Shown here: piece after piece, positions 16,405-25,009 of the stretch
How the letters are laid out: each line of letters begins with the position of its first letter
Numbering within the stretch: the stretch's first letter is position 1
Source: Lachnoanaerobaculum sanguinis
Lineage (GTDB): Bacteria; Bacillota; Clostridia; Lachnospirales; Lachnospiraceae
Length of the DNA stretch: 64,000 nucleotides
Direction: 5' to 3'
Assembly (NCBI RefSeq): GCF_033242365.1
Contig: NZ_BTHK01000001.1
Location: forward strand, 62,001 to 126,000
Made by a program: the position numbers and the translations under genes
Notes under the pieces: generated by a model
What the model was told of the DNA's origin: nothing
Database searches by the model: none
What the model saw: only the letters and a program-made list of their open reading frames with translations

Positions 16405-16860
16405 TTACCTGAACTTTTTCATAATATACTTTAACTTTGGAATTTCAATCACTTCATAAATTTCAAAGCCAAGCTTATCATAAACTCTCTTTGCACTTTT
16501 ATTAAAGTCAAATACAGTCAAAGAGATACTTTGAATATTCTTATCTTTAAAGATAAAATCTATAAATTCTTTCAAAGCCTTTGTTCCAAGACCGGCTCCT
16601 GTTTTTGTAGGATTTAAGACAAATCTACCTATGTGAATGTTATCCTCTTGTATTCGCACTTCTTGTATCATTCCGATAAACTCTTCACCATTAAAAATCG
16701 AAAATTTGTTTTCCAATTTTTCTATTTTTTCATAAGTTAGCGGAAAAGAAACTTCTGTCCCCATCCATTGCTCTTGAAATATCTCTCCTCTTTCATTTGA
16801 CCACTTGCATAAAAGTAAAATATTATCTTTATCGATGCCTTTAGTAAATTTAATGCTCAT
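16405..16860 (-). CDS. GNAT family N-acetyltransferase
   Basis: 151 residues. GNAT fold with the acetyl-CoA-binding motif A region NPTKTGAGLGTKAL (a Q/RxxGxG/A variant) near residues 90-103 and motif B FDFNKSAKRVYDKLGFEIYE near the C-terminus. The N-terminal part holds the variable substrate-binding segment. The substrate cannot be predicted. A TTG four codons upstream is in frame, but TTTTGGAG stands six bases before the ATG at 16860, which I choose. It lies 15 bases after the stop of the upstream gene, so the two are probably co-transcribed. Confidence 0.88.
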   Translation of the reverse strand: MSIKFTKGIDKDNILLLCKWSNERGEIFQEQWMGTEVSFPLTYEKIEKLENKFSIFNGEEFIGMIQEVRIQEDNIHIGRFVLNPTKTGAGLGTKALKEFIDFIFKDKNIQSISLTVFDFNKSAKRVYDKLGFEIYEVIEIPKLKYIMKKFR

Positions 16861-16875
16861 AGCAATCTCCAAAAC

Positions 16876-17370
16876 TTACTGTATCTCATATTGCAGCAAC
16901 TCTTTTCTCAGCTCTTTTACAATTTCCGCCATCTCTATGATATCATCACCTATCATTTCATATAAATCATATGATTTCGGATCTTTTACAAAGTCTTCCA
17001 ACGCAACTTTTATAGCTGTATATTCTTCTTCTGTTACTACAACTCGTATGCATCGATTTTGTTCATCTTCATTGCCGTATAATTCTCCAATGTTTACGTG
17101 TCCGTTATTTTTACATTCCAACAAAATAGCAGCAAGATCTGTAACAATATCTATCGCATAATTAAAGTATATTTCCAGTCTAATCGAATTGGTAAACTTG
17201 AGATTATCGACTGTTTGCCTAAAATCCATATTCTGCCTATCAAGTCCTATACCTGTAAATATTTCTTTAAGAGTAATTTCTTCTTTATTCAGGCCTTCTA
17301 AAAACTCTACGAGACTCAAGCTGTCATCAGAACCACCGATAAAGTCTCCCCAATATTTTAAAATATACAT
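16876..17370 (-). CDS. Hypothetical protein, 164 residues
   Basis: I do not recognise the family. It is a soluble, acidic protein, probably mostly helical in its C-terminal half (LYEMIGDDIIEMAEIVKELRKELL). The start YILKYWGDFIGGSDDSLSL is reminiscent of orphan immunity-type proteins. There is no signal peptide or membrane segment. A GAGAGGTGAAG sequence lies just before the ATG. It lies between the NADAR gene and the GNAT gene, all in the same direction with short gaps (26 and 15 bases), and may form a small operon with them. Confidence 0.65.
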   Translation of the reverse strand: MYILKYWGDFIGGSDDSLSLVEFLEGLNKEEITLKEIFTGIGLDRQNMDFRQTVDNLKFTNSIRLEIYFNYAIDIVTDLAAILLECKNNGHVNIGELYGNEDEQNRCIRVVVTEEEYTAIKVALEDFVKDPKSYDLYEMIGDDIIEMAEIVKELRKELLQYEIQ

Positions 17371-17396
17371 ACTTCACCTCTCTTCGATTTTTATTT

Positions 17397-17876
17397 TCAA
17401 ATCTGTAGTTCTTCTCTCACCATCATCAATGCAAATCCCAAAAGATTTTCACCTCTCCACTTTTCCATATCCCATCTGTTTACATCTTTCATGGAAAGAC
17501 CTATTCCCCAGATTTTATCCTGTACGGCACATTCTGCAAGTAAGTCATTACCTGTATTCAGAAGTCTTTTCTTTAAATCTTTATTCTGAGAAAACTTCTC
17601 AAGCAAGCCCTTGTATATAATAATCTGTCTTACTCCGTTCCAATATGTATCATTATAATTTGAAACCTGCCTTCCAAGAGCTTTTATTTTTGAAACATCT
17701 TTAGTTTCTAAAATTTCCTTTGCAATTTTGGTATTATTAAAAACAATAGCCTTTTTATACATCATATACTGTTCCATTGATGAAAACTGTATCGAATCTA
17801 CTTTAAAATCTGAAAGATACCAATTACTTAAATATCCGTTTTCCTCTTCAGGATTATGAAAACATCTTATGTTCAT
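17397..17876 (-). CDS. NADAR family protein (YbiA-like)
   Basis: 159 residues from the chosen ATG. NADAR domain hallmarks: NGYLSNWYLSDF near the N-terminus, SSMEQYMMYKKA, KALGRQVSNY, WNGVRQIIIYKGLLEKF, DKIWGIGL and the C-terminal NLLGFALMMVREEL. NADAR proteins are N-glycosidases; known members cleave riboflavin-pathway intermediates (YbiA) or remove ADP-ribose from modified guanine. The substrate here is unknown. The frame opens at a GTG three codons upstream, but AGGTGAGG fits the ATG at 17876 better. It sits in a patch of accessory genes, where NADAR proteins often accompany conflict systems; no DarT toxin is visible nearby. Confidence 0.88.
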   Translation of the reverse strand: MNIRCFHNPEEENGYLSNWYLSDFKVDSIQFSSMEQYMMYKKAIVFNNTKIAKEILETKDVSKIKALGRQVSNYNDTYWNGVRQIIIYKGLLEKFSQNKDLKKRLLNTGNDLLAECAVQDKIWGIGLSMKDVNRWDMEKWRGENLLGFALMMVREELQI

Positions 17877-17977
17877 TTTCCTCACCTATTATCAGTTATT
17901 TTATACAATACTTTCACAAAAATGACGATTAGTGAGTTTTCCTAATTGTCATTAATCAATATATATTTCATTCTTTT

Positions 17978-19093
17978 TTAATTATCAGAGTCTATTTCTT
18001 TGACCTTTTTCTCTATTTCTTCAATACTTGGCAAACTGCTTCTATATTCTGCTTCAAACAACTTAGTAATCTCGTATTTGCTTATACCTATAGGCTGTGA
18101 TATTTGTTCTAATGAATATTCGCAAACAATATCATTTTTATCTTTACAAATCAGAAGTCCAATAGTAGCATTATCTCTATCTGTTTTCAATTCTCTATTC
18201 ACAGCCGTTACATAGAAATTAAGTTGTCCTAGATGTTCCGGCTTAAACTTTTCTGCTTTCAGCTCTATAACAATGTAAGAATGAAGATTTAAATTGTAGA
18301 AAAGCAAATCTATATAAAAATCATCTCCATTTATATTTAAGTGATACTCTTTACCGATATAAGCAAATCCCTCACCAAGTTCAAGCAAAAAATCAGAAAT
18401 TTTATCAACCAGTTCTTTTTGTAATTCTCTCTCATCGTATCCTTCACGGATTGTAAGAAAGTCAAAATTATATGGATCTTTTAATGTCTGTCTTGCAAGA
18501 TCTGATTGTAAAGCAGGTAACCTTTTTTCAAAGTTTGTTATAGATTTTCCTTCTCTAACATATAATCCACTTTCTATTTGATGTTCAAGTACATTCCTGC
18601 TCCACCCGTTATCAATGGTTTTATTAACATAATAGATGGCTTCATCAATGGTTTTGCACTTATTTATTATTCTTTGATTATGCCCCCATGGTATCTGTTT
18701 GATATTGTTAATAACTCTTTCATCAAATTTGGCTACAGGCTGTAGACCTTTTGAATTGCTGTCATTATTTTCTATTTCAACTACACCTTGCAAACCTTTC
18801 ATATAAAATGAATACCATCTTCTGATATACTTAATATTTGTTTCGGAAAAACCTTTCATATCAGGAAACTCTTTTTGTAAATCTTTAGCTAGCGATTTTA
18901 TAAAGGCATCTCCCCATGAATGTTGTTCTTGTTTTTTTACAATGTATTCTCCCAAAGTCCAATACAAATCTAATAACTCGTAATTTACCTTAATTGCAGC
19001 TTTGAGTTGACTACTTCTTACTTTCTCTTTTAACTCTAACAATAGCTTTTTATACTCACTATCACTTTTGATAGATATATTTTTATTATCCAA
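17978..19093 (-). CDS. YhcG-type PD-(D/E)XK nuclease domain protein (DUF1016)
   Basis: 371 residues. The N-terminal DUF1016 domain (about 10-180) has LLELYWTLG-like and GFSETNIKYIRRWYSFY segments and PWGHNQRIIN. The C-terminal PD-(D/E)XK nuclease fold (about 230-330) has GDDFYIDLLFYN and YIVIELKAEKF, giving Asp and Glu-x-Lys. The family is often found in defence islands and beside restriction-modification genes, but its biochemical role is poorly defined. The ATG is preceded by AAGGAGGTACGA. It is followed by the NADAR gene about 100 bases later. The neighbouring histidine kinase remnant shows that this edge of the accessory stretch has been rearranged. Confidence 0.85.
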   Translation of the reverse strand: MDNKNISIKSDSEYKKLLLELKEKVRSSQLKAAIKVNYELLDLYWTLGEYIVKKQEQHSWGDAFIKSLAKDLQKEFPDMKGFSETNIKYIRRWYSFYMKGLQGVVEIENNDSNSKGLQPVAKFDERVINNIKQIPWGHNQRIINKCKTIDEAIYYVNKTIDNGWSRNVLEHQIESGLYVREGKSITNFEKRLPALQSDLARQTLKDPYNFDFLTIREGYDERELQKELVDKISDFLLELGEGFAYIGKEYHLNINGDDFYIDLLFYNLNLHSYIVIELKAEKFKPEHLGQLNFYVTAVNRELKTDRDNATIGLLICKDKNDIVCEYSLEQISQPIGISKYEITKLFEAEYRSSLPSIEEIEKKVKEIDSDN

Positions 19094-19185
19094 AGGTCGT
19101 ACCTCCTTATTTGTAATGTTTAATTATACCAAATTTAGTGATATTTTTCATCTTCAGGTTTTCGTTAAATTGCTTTTACAAATTG

Positions 19186-19419
19186 TTATTGTATTATTTT
19201 TAATTTAAGAATTACTTCTGCCCCATTATCTGTATTAGAAATAATTAATTTTCCTGAATGTAACTCTGCTACACATTTTACAAATGCTAACCCAATTCCA
19301 TAATGTACGCCATCACTACTTCTCTCTTTATTTTGCCTTTAAAAAAGTTCTCCAAATTTATCAAGTGATTCTTCAGTAAAACGAGAGCCTTTATTCCATA
19401 CAGAAATATTCAGAGAATC
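19186..19419 (-). pseudogene. Remnant of a sensor histidine kinase C-terminus
   Basis: The minus-strand frame from 19419 to the stop at 19186-19188 reads ISVWNKGSRFTEESLDKF, then one in-frame TAA, then NKERSSDGVHYGIGLAFV followed by KCVAELHSGKL. These are the G1/F and G2 ATP-binding boxes of a HATPase_c domain. The sensor, dimerisation and N-box parts are absent and stops lie just upstream. A single C-to-T change in a CAA codon could explain the internal stop. Confidence 0.8.
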
Positions 19420-19453
19420 CTAATTCCCCTCTCATCCATTTTATAATCTAATT

Positions 19454-19498
19454 AAAAAAGTGTCAAAACCCTTCAACTTCATAGAGTCTTGACACTTT
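19454..19498 (-). terminator. Terminator of the maltodextrin operon (after malQ)
   Basis: AAAGTGTCAA (19457-19466) pairs perfectly with TTGACACTTT (19489-19498), followed by T-rich sequence on the minus strand. It starts right after the malQ stop. Confidence 0.93.
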
Positions 19499-19501
19499 CT
19501 A

Positions 19502-20968
19502 TTATCTGTTCATTATCAAATTTTTATATCTTGCCAGTTCTTCCTTGGCCTTGTTAAAATCTACCATATGCCATCCCCAGTTCGGGCTGCCGACTGTTCC
19601 CGGTGTATTGATATGACCTTCTTTACCAAGTCCTATGATATCCGCCAAAGGTATGATGGCATACTCTGCCTTGCTCTTTAACACATAGGTCAAAAGTCTG
19701 TCCTTTATATTGCCTGCCTTTATACCCTGTTTCTTTAAAAACTCTCTGACCTTTCTTTTTGCAGCCACAGTCAGGCTTTCATACCACTGCATCAAAGTAT
19801 CATTATCATGAGTTCCTGTATAGAAAATAACATTCTCTATATCATTTGATATATCTTTTGCATACTTTCCTTTTGTATCAATGGAGAATAGAAGTATTCT
19901 CATTCCCTTTAAGTGATAGTGATCCTTCAGTTCCAATACCTCAGGACGCAATTCTCCCAAATCCTCAGCCACAAGATTTACACCCGGAAGCTCCTTATTT
20001 AGGGTATCTATCACTTCATATCCCGGAGCCTCAATCCACTCTCCGTCAATAGCTGTAGGACATGAAGCCGGTATCTTCCAGAAGGTATCAAATGCACGGA
20101 AGTGGTCGATACGGATGATATCAAATAACTTATTGCTGTATCCTATTCTGTCTACCCAGAACTTATATTTATTTTTCTTTAAATAGTCCCAATCATATAT
20201 AGGATTTCCCCATCTTTGTCCTGTAGCACTGAAATAATCAGGTGGAACTCCTGCAATAAATATAGGTCTTCCGTCAGTATCAAGTAAGAAATTGTCCTTA
20301 CCTGACCATACATCTACAGAATCAAGTCCGACATAGAAAGGCACATCACCCATGACTTCAATGCCTGCATCATTGGCATATCTTTTTACATCCATCCACT
20401 GAGTATAGAAAATATATTGAATAAAGCATTGGTATCTTGCTTCTTTTTCTACATTCTCGGGAAGTACACTCTTATCTCCCGTCCAATTTTTGTAATCAGC
20501 CTTCCAATCGTTCCAGCAATCGCCGTTGTTGTCAAGCTTTAGAGCGCGAAATACAGCATATGTATATACCCAATCCTGTGACATAAAGTCTACATATGCA
20601 GGATATTTTTGTCCTTCTTTAGATACAAACTTTTCAAAGGCTTCTCTTAAGTAACTCTCTTTAAAAGCTCTTACGGCTGTATAATCAACTCTTTTGGCAT
20701 TTTCTCTAAATTTATCAGGTTTCTTATCAAGCAATCTGTCTTCAAAAAGTAAGTCAAGACTGATATAAAGCTCATCACCGGCACATGATGAGTATGGTTG
20801 ATAAGGAGAGTTTCCAAATCCTACAGGGTTTAAAGGTAAAATTTGCCAGATCTTTACTCCATTTTCCTTCATTATATCAATCCACTGATAGGAAGCCCAT
20901 CCAAGCTCTCCCACGCCTGTTGTGGAAGGGAGAGCTGAAACCGGCATTAAAATTCCTGTTTTTTTCAT
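19502..20968 (-). CDS. malQ: 4-alpha-glucanotransferase (amylomaltase)
   Basis: 488 residues from the chosen start, normal for the GH77 family. Motifs: KIWQILPLNPVGFGNSPYQP near the N-terminus, RIDHFRAFDTFW (catalytic Asp region), NLVAEDLG (acid/base Glu) and YTGTHDNDTLMQWY. It transfers glucan segments between maltodextrins and releases glucose, so that short oligomers become substrates for the phosphorylase. An ATG fifteen codons upstream lies in frame, but AAGGAG nine bases before the ATG at 20968 decides the start. It is the last gene of the maltodextrin operon, ten bases after glgP. Confidence 0.96.
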   Translation of the reverse strand: MKKTGILMPVSALPSTTGVGELGWASYQWIDIMKENGVKIWQILPLNPVGFGNSPYQPYSSCAGDELYISLDLLFEDRLLDKKPDKFRENAKRVDYTAVRAFKESYLREAFEKFVSKEGQKYPAYVDFMSQDWVYTYAVFRALKLDNNGDCWNDWKADYKNWTGDKSVLPENVEKEARYQCFIQYIFYTQWMDVKRYANDAGIEVMGDVPFYVGLDSVDVWSGKDNFLLDTDGRPIFIAGVPPDYFSATGQRWGNPIYDWDYLKKNKYKFWVDRIGYSNKLFDIIRIDHFRAFDTFWKIPASCPTAIDGEWIEAPGYEVIDTLNKELPGVNLVAEDLGELRPEVLELKDHYHLKGMRILLFSIDTKGKYAKDISNDIENVIFYTGTHDNDTLMQWYESLTVAAKRKVREFLKKQGIKAGNIKDRLLTYVLKSKAEYAIIPLADIIGLGKEGHINTPGTVGSPNWGWHMVDFNKAKEELARYKNLIMNR

Positions 20969-20978
20969 TAAATTCTCC

Positions 20979-23237
20979 TTATAAATGCCAGATATCCTTG
21001 TTATATTCTGCAATAGTTCTATCTGATGAGAAGAATCCTGCTTTTGCTATATTTACAAGAGCCTTCTTTGACCAAGACATCTCGTCTTCATAGTCATTTA
21101 ACATCTGCTCTTTTGTCTTTATATAATCCTTTACATCAAGGAGTGCCATAAACCAGTCTTTACCTACAATTTCCTTATAAAGTCTGCAAAGATTCATCGG
21201 ATCTCCGATGCGGATAAGTTCTTTGCTGATAATGAAGTCTACCAACTCCTCCACCTCAGAGTCGTTGTCATAGATATCGGCAGAACGATATGAAGCTGTT
21301 TCATAAAGCTTTATTACATCTTCGGACTTCTTACCGAAGATATAGATATTTTCATCACCTACAAGCTCATGAATTTCCACATTGGCACCGTCCTCTGTAC
21401 CAAGAGTTACAGCACCGTTTAGCATAAACTTCATATTTCCTGTTCCTGAAGCTTCCTTTGATGCAAGTGAAATCTGCTCGGAAATATCACAAGCAGGGAT
21501 AAGCTTTTCAGCCTTTGTAACATTGTAGTTTTCCACCATAACTATCTTAAGATATGGACTTACAGCCGGATCATTCTCCACCAACTGCTGTAAACAAAGA
21601 ATCAAATGAATTATATCCTTTGCAATAGTGTAAGCAGGTGCAGCCTTTGCTCCGAAAATCATTGTAATCGGACGCTTTGGTAGATGTCCCTTCTTGATCT
21701 CTTTATATTTGTAAATAGCATAGAGTGCATTCATCTGCTGTCTCTTATACTCATGTAAACGCTTTATCTGAATATCAAATACAGAGTTCTCATCAATATC
21801 AATATTCTGAGTCTGCTTTAAATACTTCTTAAGCTCGATCTTAGCATCCTTTTTAATCTCTCTAAGCTTCTTTAATACATTCTCATCATCTTTATAAGCT
21901 AAAAGCTTTTCAAGATTTTCGGCATTGTCCATATACTCAGGTCCTATAAGCTCGTTTAAATACTCTGAAAGCTCATGATTGCAATGAACAAGCCATCTGC
22001 GGAATGTAATACCGTTTGTCTTGTTGTTGAACTTCTCAGGATAGATATCATAGAAAGGCTTAAGCTCGGAGTTTTTCAAAATCTCTGTATGTAGAGCCGC
22101 AACACCGTTTACTGCATAACCGTAGTGAATATCAATATGCGCCATATGTACACGGTTCTGATTGTCTATGATGTATACTCTCTCATCAGCAAACTCTTTT
22201 CTTACCCTTGCATCAAGCTCATAAATAATAGGCAATAACTGTGGAACTACCTTCTCCAAGTAGCTGATTGGCCACTTCTCAAGTGCCTCTGCAAGTATTG
22301 TATGATTGGTATAAGCACATGTCTTTCTTACAACATCAATAGCAGTATCCATATTGAAGCCCTTTTGCTGTGTCAAGATACGGATAAGCTCAGGAATAAC
22401 CATAGTCGGGTGAGTATCATTGATCTGAACACATACATGCTCATGAAGTCTGTAAAGATCTACACCTCTTTCTTCAGCTTCTCTTATAATCAGTTGTGCA
22501 GCATTGCTTACCATAAAGTACTGCTGATAAATTCTGAGCAGATGTCCTGCCTCATCACTGTCATCAGGATATAAGAACAATGTAAGGTTCTTACCGATAT
22601 CATGTTTATCAAAATTTATTCCGTCTCTTATAATAGACTCATCCACACTGTCAATATCAAAAAGATGTAATTTATTGCATTTGCTCTGATGATATCCCGG
22701 AACATCTATATCATACATTGTAGATTTCAAAGTAAAGTCTTTGAAAGGAACTTCAAAACTCACATCTGTTCTTGTAAGCCAGCTGTTATCTGTAATCCAT
22801 GGATTCTTCTCTTCATACTGCTTATTGTCTACAAACTTTTGTAAGAAAAGTCCGTCATGATAGTTTAATCCTACACCGTCACCGTTTAATCCAAGTGTTG
22901 CGATAGAATCAAGGAAGCATGCAGCCAAACGTCCAAGACCACCGTTTCCAAGTGAAGGCTCAGGCTCCACCTCTTCAACCGCAGTTATATCATGACCATT
23001 CTTTGCTAAAATATCTCTTACTTCATCAAACATTCCAAGATTTATAAGATTGTTTGATAAAAGCTTTCCAATCAGGAACTCTGCTGAAATGTAATATAGC
23101 TTTCTGTTCCCTGTATTATGCTCCATGCCTTCCATCTTCTCTTTTGTAATGTTCAAGAGTGCTGTGTAAATTTCCGCATCTGAAGCTGCTGAAATTTCCT
23201 TACCAAGTTTGTTCTTTAAAATTTCTTCTAATGACAT
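20979..23237 (-). CDS. glgP: Glycogen/maltodextrin phosphorylase
   Basis: 752 residues. GT35 signatures: the N-terminal EPEPSLGNGGLGRLAACFLD block, QINDTHPTMVIPELIR, NGITFRRWLVHCN, IKRLHEYKRQ and the pyridoxal-phosphate block EASGTGNMKFMLNG followed by TLGTEDGANVEI. It phosphorolyses alpha-1,4-glucan ends to glucose 1-phosphate. The length is shorter than the roughly 800 residues of many bacterial members, typical of the compact clostridial type. AAGGAG precedes the ATG at 23237; an in-frame start seven codons earlier is less well placed. It lies between a neopullulanase-type gene and malQ in the operon. Confidence 0.96.
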   Translation of the reverse strand: MSLEEILKNKLGKEISAASDAEIYTALLNITKEKMEGMEHNTGNRKLYYISAEFLIGKLLSNNLINLGMFDEVRDILAKNGHDITAVEEVEPEPSLGNGGLGRLAACFLDSIATLGLNGDGVGLNYHDGLFLQKFVDNKQYEEKNPWITDNSWLTRTDVSFEVPFKDFTLKSTMYDIDVPGYHQSKCNKLHLFDIDSVDESIIRDGINFDKHDIGKNLTLFLYPDDSDEAGHLLRIYQQYFMVSNAAQLIIREAEERGVDLYRLHEHVCVQINDTHPTMVIPELIRILTQQKGFNMDTAIDVVRKTCAYTNHTILAEALEKWPISYLEKVVPQLLPIIYELDARVRKEFADERVYIIDNQNRVHMAHIDIHYGYAVNGVAALHTEILKNSELKPFYDIYPEKFNNKTNGITFRRWLVHCNHELSEYLNELIGPEYMDNAENLEKLLAYKDDENVLKKLREIKKDAKIELKKYLKQTQNIDIDENSVFDIQIKRLHEYKRQQMNALYAIYKYKEIKKGHLPKRPITMIFGAKAAPAYTIAKDIIHLILCLQQLVENDPAVSPYLKIVMVENYNVTKAEKLIPACDISEQISLASKEASGTGNMKFMLNGAVTLGTEDGANVEIHELVGDENIYIFGKKSEDVIKLYETASYRSADIYDNDSEVEELVDFIISKELIRIGDPMNLCRLYKEIVGKDWFMALLDVKDYIKTKEQMLNDYEDEMSWSKKALVNIAKAGFFSSDRTIAEYNKDIWHL

Positions 23238-23254
23238 ACCTTTTTCTCCTTTTT

Positions 23255-25009
23255 TCAAATCCTACGGATTAAAGTTCCGTTTGCTTCAAGTACTTCTCCG
23301 TCAAACTTTCGTGAAAATAAAATCTCTTTCCCCATATCTATTTTGATCGGATTTTCCGAAGCATTTATTAAGACTTCCATACTGTTTCCGTCTTCATCAA
23401 TCTTGATATATTCCACACATCTGTCATTATCATAGTTATGTGGAAAGTGGAAATGTGGACTCCTACACATTTTCTCATTACGCCTTAGCATTATAAGACT
23501 TCTCATTGTAGCAATTTTTTCTACATTTTCACTGCTGTCAATCTTACTCCACGGCATACATCTCCTGCAATCCGGATCATGTGCACCTTCTATGGCTATC
23601 TCCGTACCGTAGTAGATACAAGGGCTTCCCGGAAGTGTGAAAAGAATTGCAAGCTGCTGATAAAACTTATCCAAATCATGGAATCTGTTTATAAGTCTTT
23701 CCGTGTCATGCGAATCAAGCAGATTGAATAATACATTATTACTCTGCTGCATGTACATTGTATAACAACGGTTGACCATATACTCAAACTCATGCTTTTT
23801 CATTGTCTTATCAAGGAAAAAATCATGAATTCCACTAAGCAGAGGATAATTCATCACAGAGTCGTATTCATCTCCCTGAAGCCACTGTATTGCATCATGC
23901 CAGATTTCTCCAAGCAGATATATATCAGTCTTTATAGCTTTTAGATGTTCTCTTATCTTTTTTAAAAACCTGTGTGACACCTCATTGCCCACATCAAAAC
24001 GGATACCGTCTATATCAAACTCTCTTATCCAATCTTCACAGATTTTACAAAAATAGTCTATAACCTCATCATTGTTGGTGTTTAGTTTCGGCATACCGTC
24101 CGTAAAAGCGAAAGTATAATACCTTTTATCCCTTGTATCTCCTCTTTTTGCAATATCTTCCCAGTTTTCCACCATAAACCATTCCGCATACTTTGAGGAT
24201 TTACCTTTTTCAAGCACATCAAGCCATGGCTTAAATTTTCTTCCGCAATGATTAAAGACCGCATCCACCATGATACGAATACCCTTATTATGAGCCTCTT
24301 TGCAAAGTGACTTCATTGTATCACTGTCTCCAAAAGAAGGGTCTATCTTTGTATAATCGGTTGTATCATACTTATGATTTGATTCTGCCTCCATTATAGG
24401 ATTCAGATAAATGCCTGTTATTCCAAGGTTTTGGAGGTAGTCAAGCTTACTTTTGATTCCTTCCAAATTTCCACCGAATTTCTCATAATTATTAACACTT
24501 CCATGATCTCTCCAAGGCAGAATATCATCTGTATTTTTTTCCGGAGTACCGTTACAAAATCTGTCCGGGAATATCTGATACCATATGGTGTCATTTACCC
24601 ATGCAGGTGTAATATTTATATCCGACGGATTCATCCACGGCATAATGAAGCACTGCAACATTCTTCCGTCCATGTGGAACTGTTCCTTGGTTAAAAATCC
24701 GTCTTCAAAATAATACCAGACACTGTCATCTGTATGCAGTTCAAAGAAATACTTACATCTTTTATATATCGGAGTAAGAGTTGTAGTCCACCACAACTGA
24801 TTTGATAATCGTTTTTTGTATACTATTTCTTCTCTTTTTCCGGTCCACTTCTCGCTTCCGCCAAGTATTCCGGCTTCAAACGGGTCACCATAGTGGATAA
24901 AGACCTGTTTAACATCATATCCTGTTTTTAAATTTATAATAAGTCTGTCCTTATCAAGAGCATAACTCATCTGTTCTGATGTTCTATGGTATACACCGGT
25001 AAATTCCAT
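23255..25009 (-). CDS. GH13 neopullulanase/cyclomaltodextrinase-type alpha-glycosidase
   Basis: 584 residues, no signal peptide. An N-terminal CBM34-like beta domain (about 1-115) is followed by the catalytic barrel: DAVFNHCG, GIRFDVGNE (nucleophile Asp), LLGEIWHD (acid Glu) and LLDSHDTER. WYQIFPDRFCNG and GSPCIYYGTEI are typical of the GH13_20 group, which hydrolyses cyclodextrins, pullulan and maltodextrins in the cytoplasm. The ATG overlaps the pulA stop (TAATG) and its GAGGAG lies inside the end of pulA, so translation is coupled. Confidence 0.92.
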   Translation of the reverse strand: MEFTGVYHRTSEQMSYALDKDRLIINLKTGYDVKQVFIHYGDPFEAGILGGSEKWTGKREEIVYKKRLSNQLWWTTTLTPIYKRCKYFFELHTDDSVWYYFEDGFLTKEQFHMDGRMLQCFIMPWMNPSDINITPAWVNDTIWYQIFPDRFCNGTPEKNTDDILPWRDHGSVNNYEKFGGNLEGIKSKLDYLQNLGITGIYLNPIMEAESNHKYDTTDYTKIDPSFGDSDTMKSLCKEAHNKGIRIMVDAVFNHCGRKFKPWLDVLEKGKSSKYAEWFMVENWEDIAKRGDTRDKRYYTFAFTDGMPKLNTNNDEVIDYFCKICEDWIREFDIDGIRFDVGNEVSHRFLKKIREHLKAIKTDIYLLGEIWHDAIQWLQGDEYDSVMNYPLLSGIHDFFLDKTMKKHEFEYMVNRCYTMYMQQSNNVLFNLLDSHDTERLINRFHDLDKFYQQLAILFTLPGSPCIYYGTEIAIEGAHDPDCRRCMPWSKIDSSENVEKIATMRSLIMLRRNEKMCRSPHFHFPHNYDNDRCVEYIKIDEDGNSMEVLINASENPIKIDMGKEILFSRKFDGEVLEANGTLIRRI

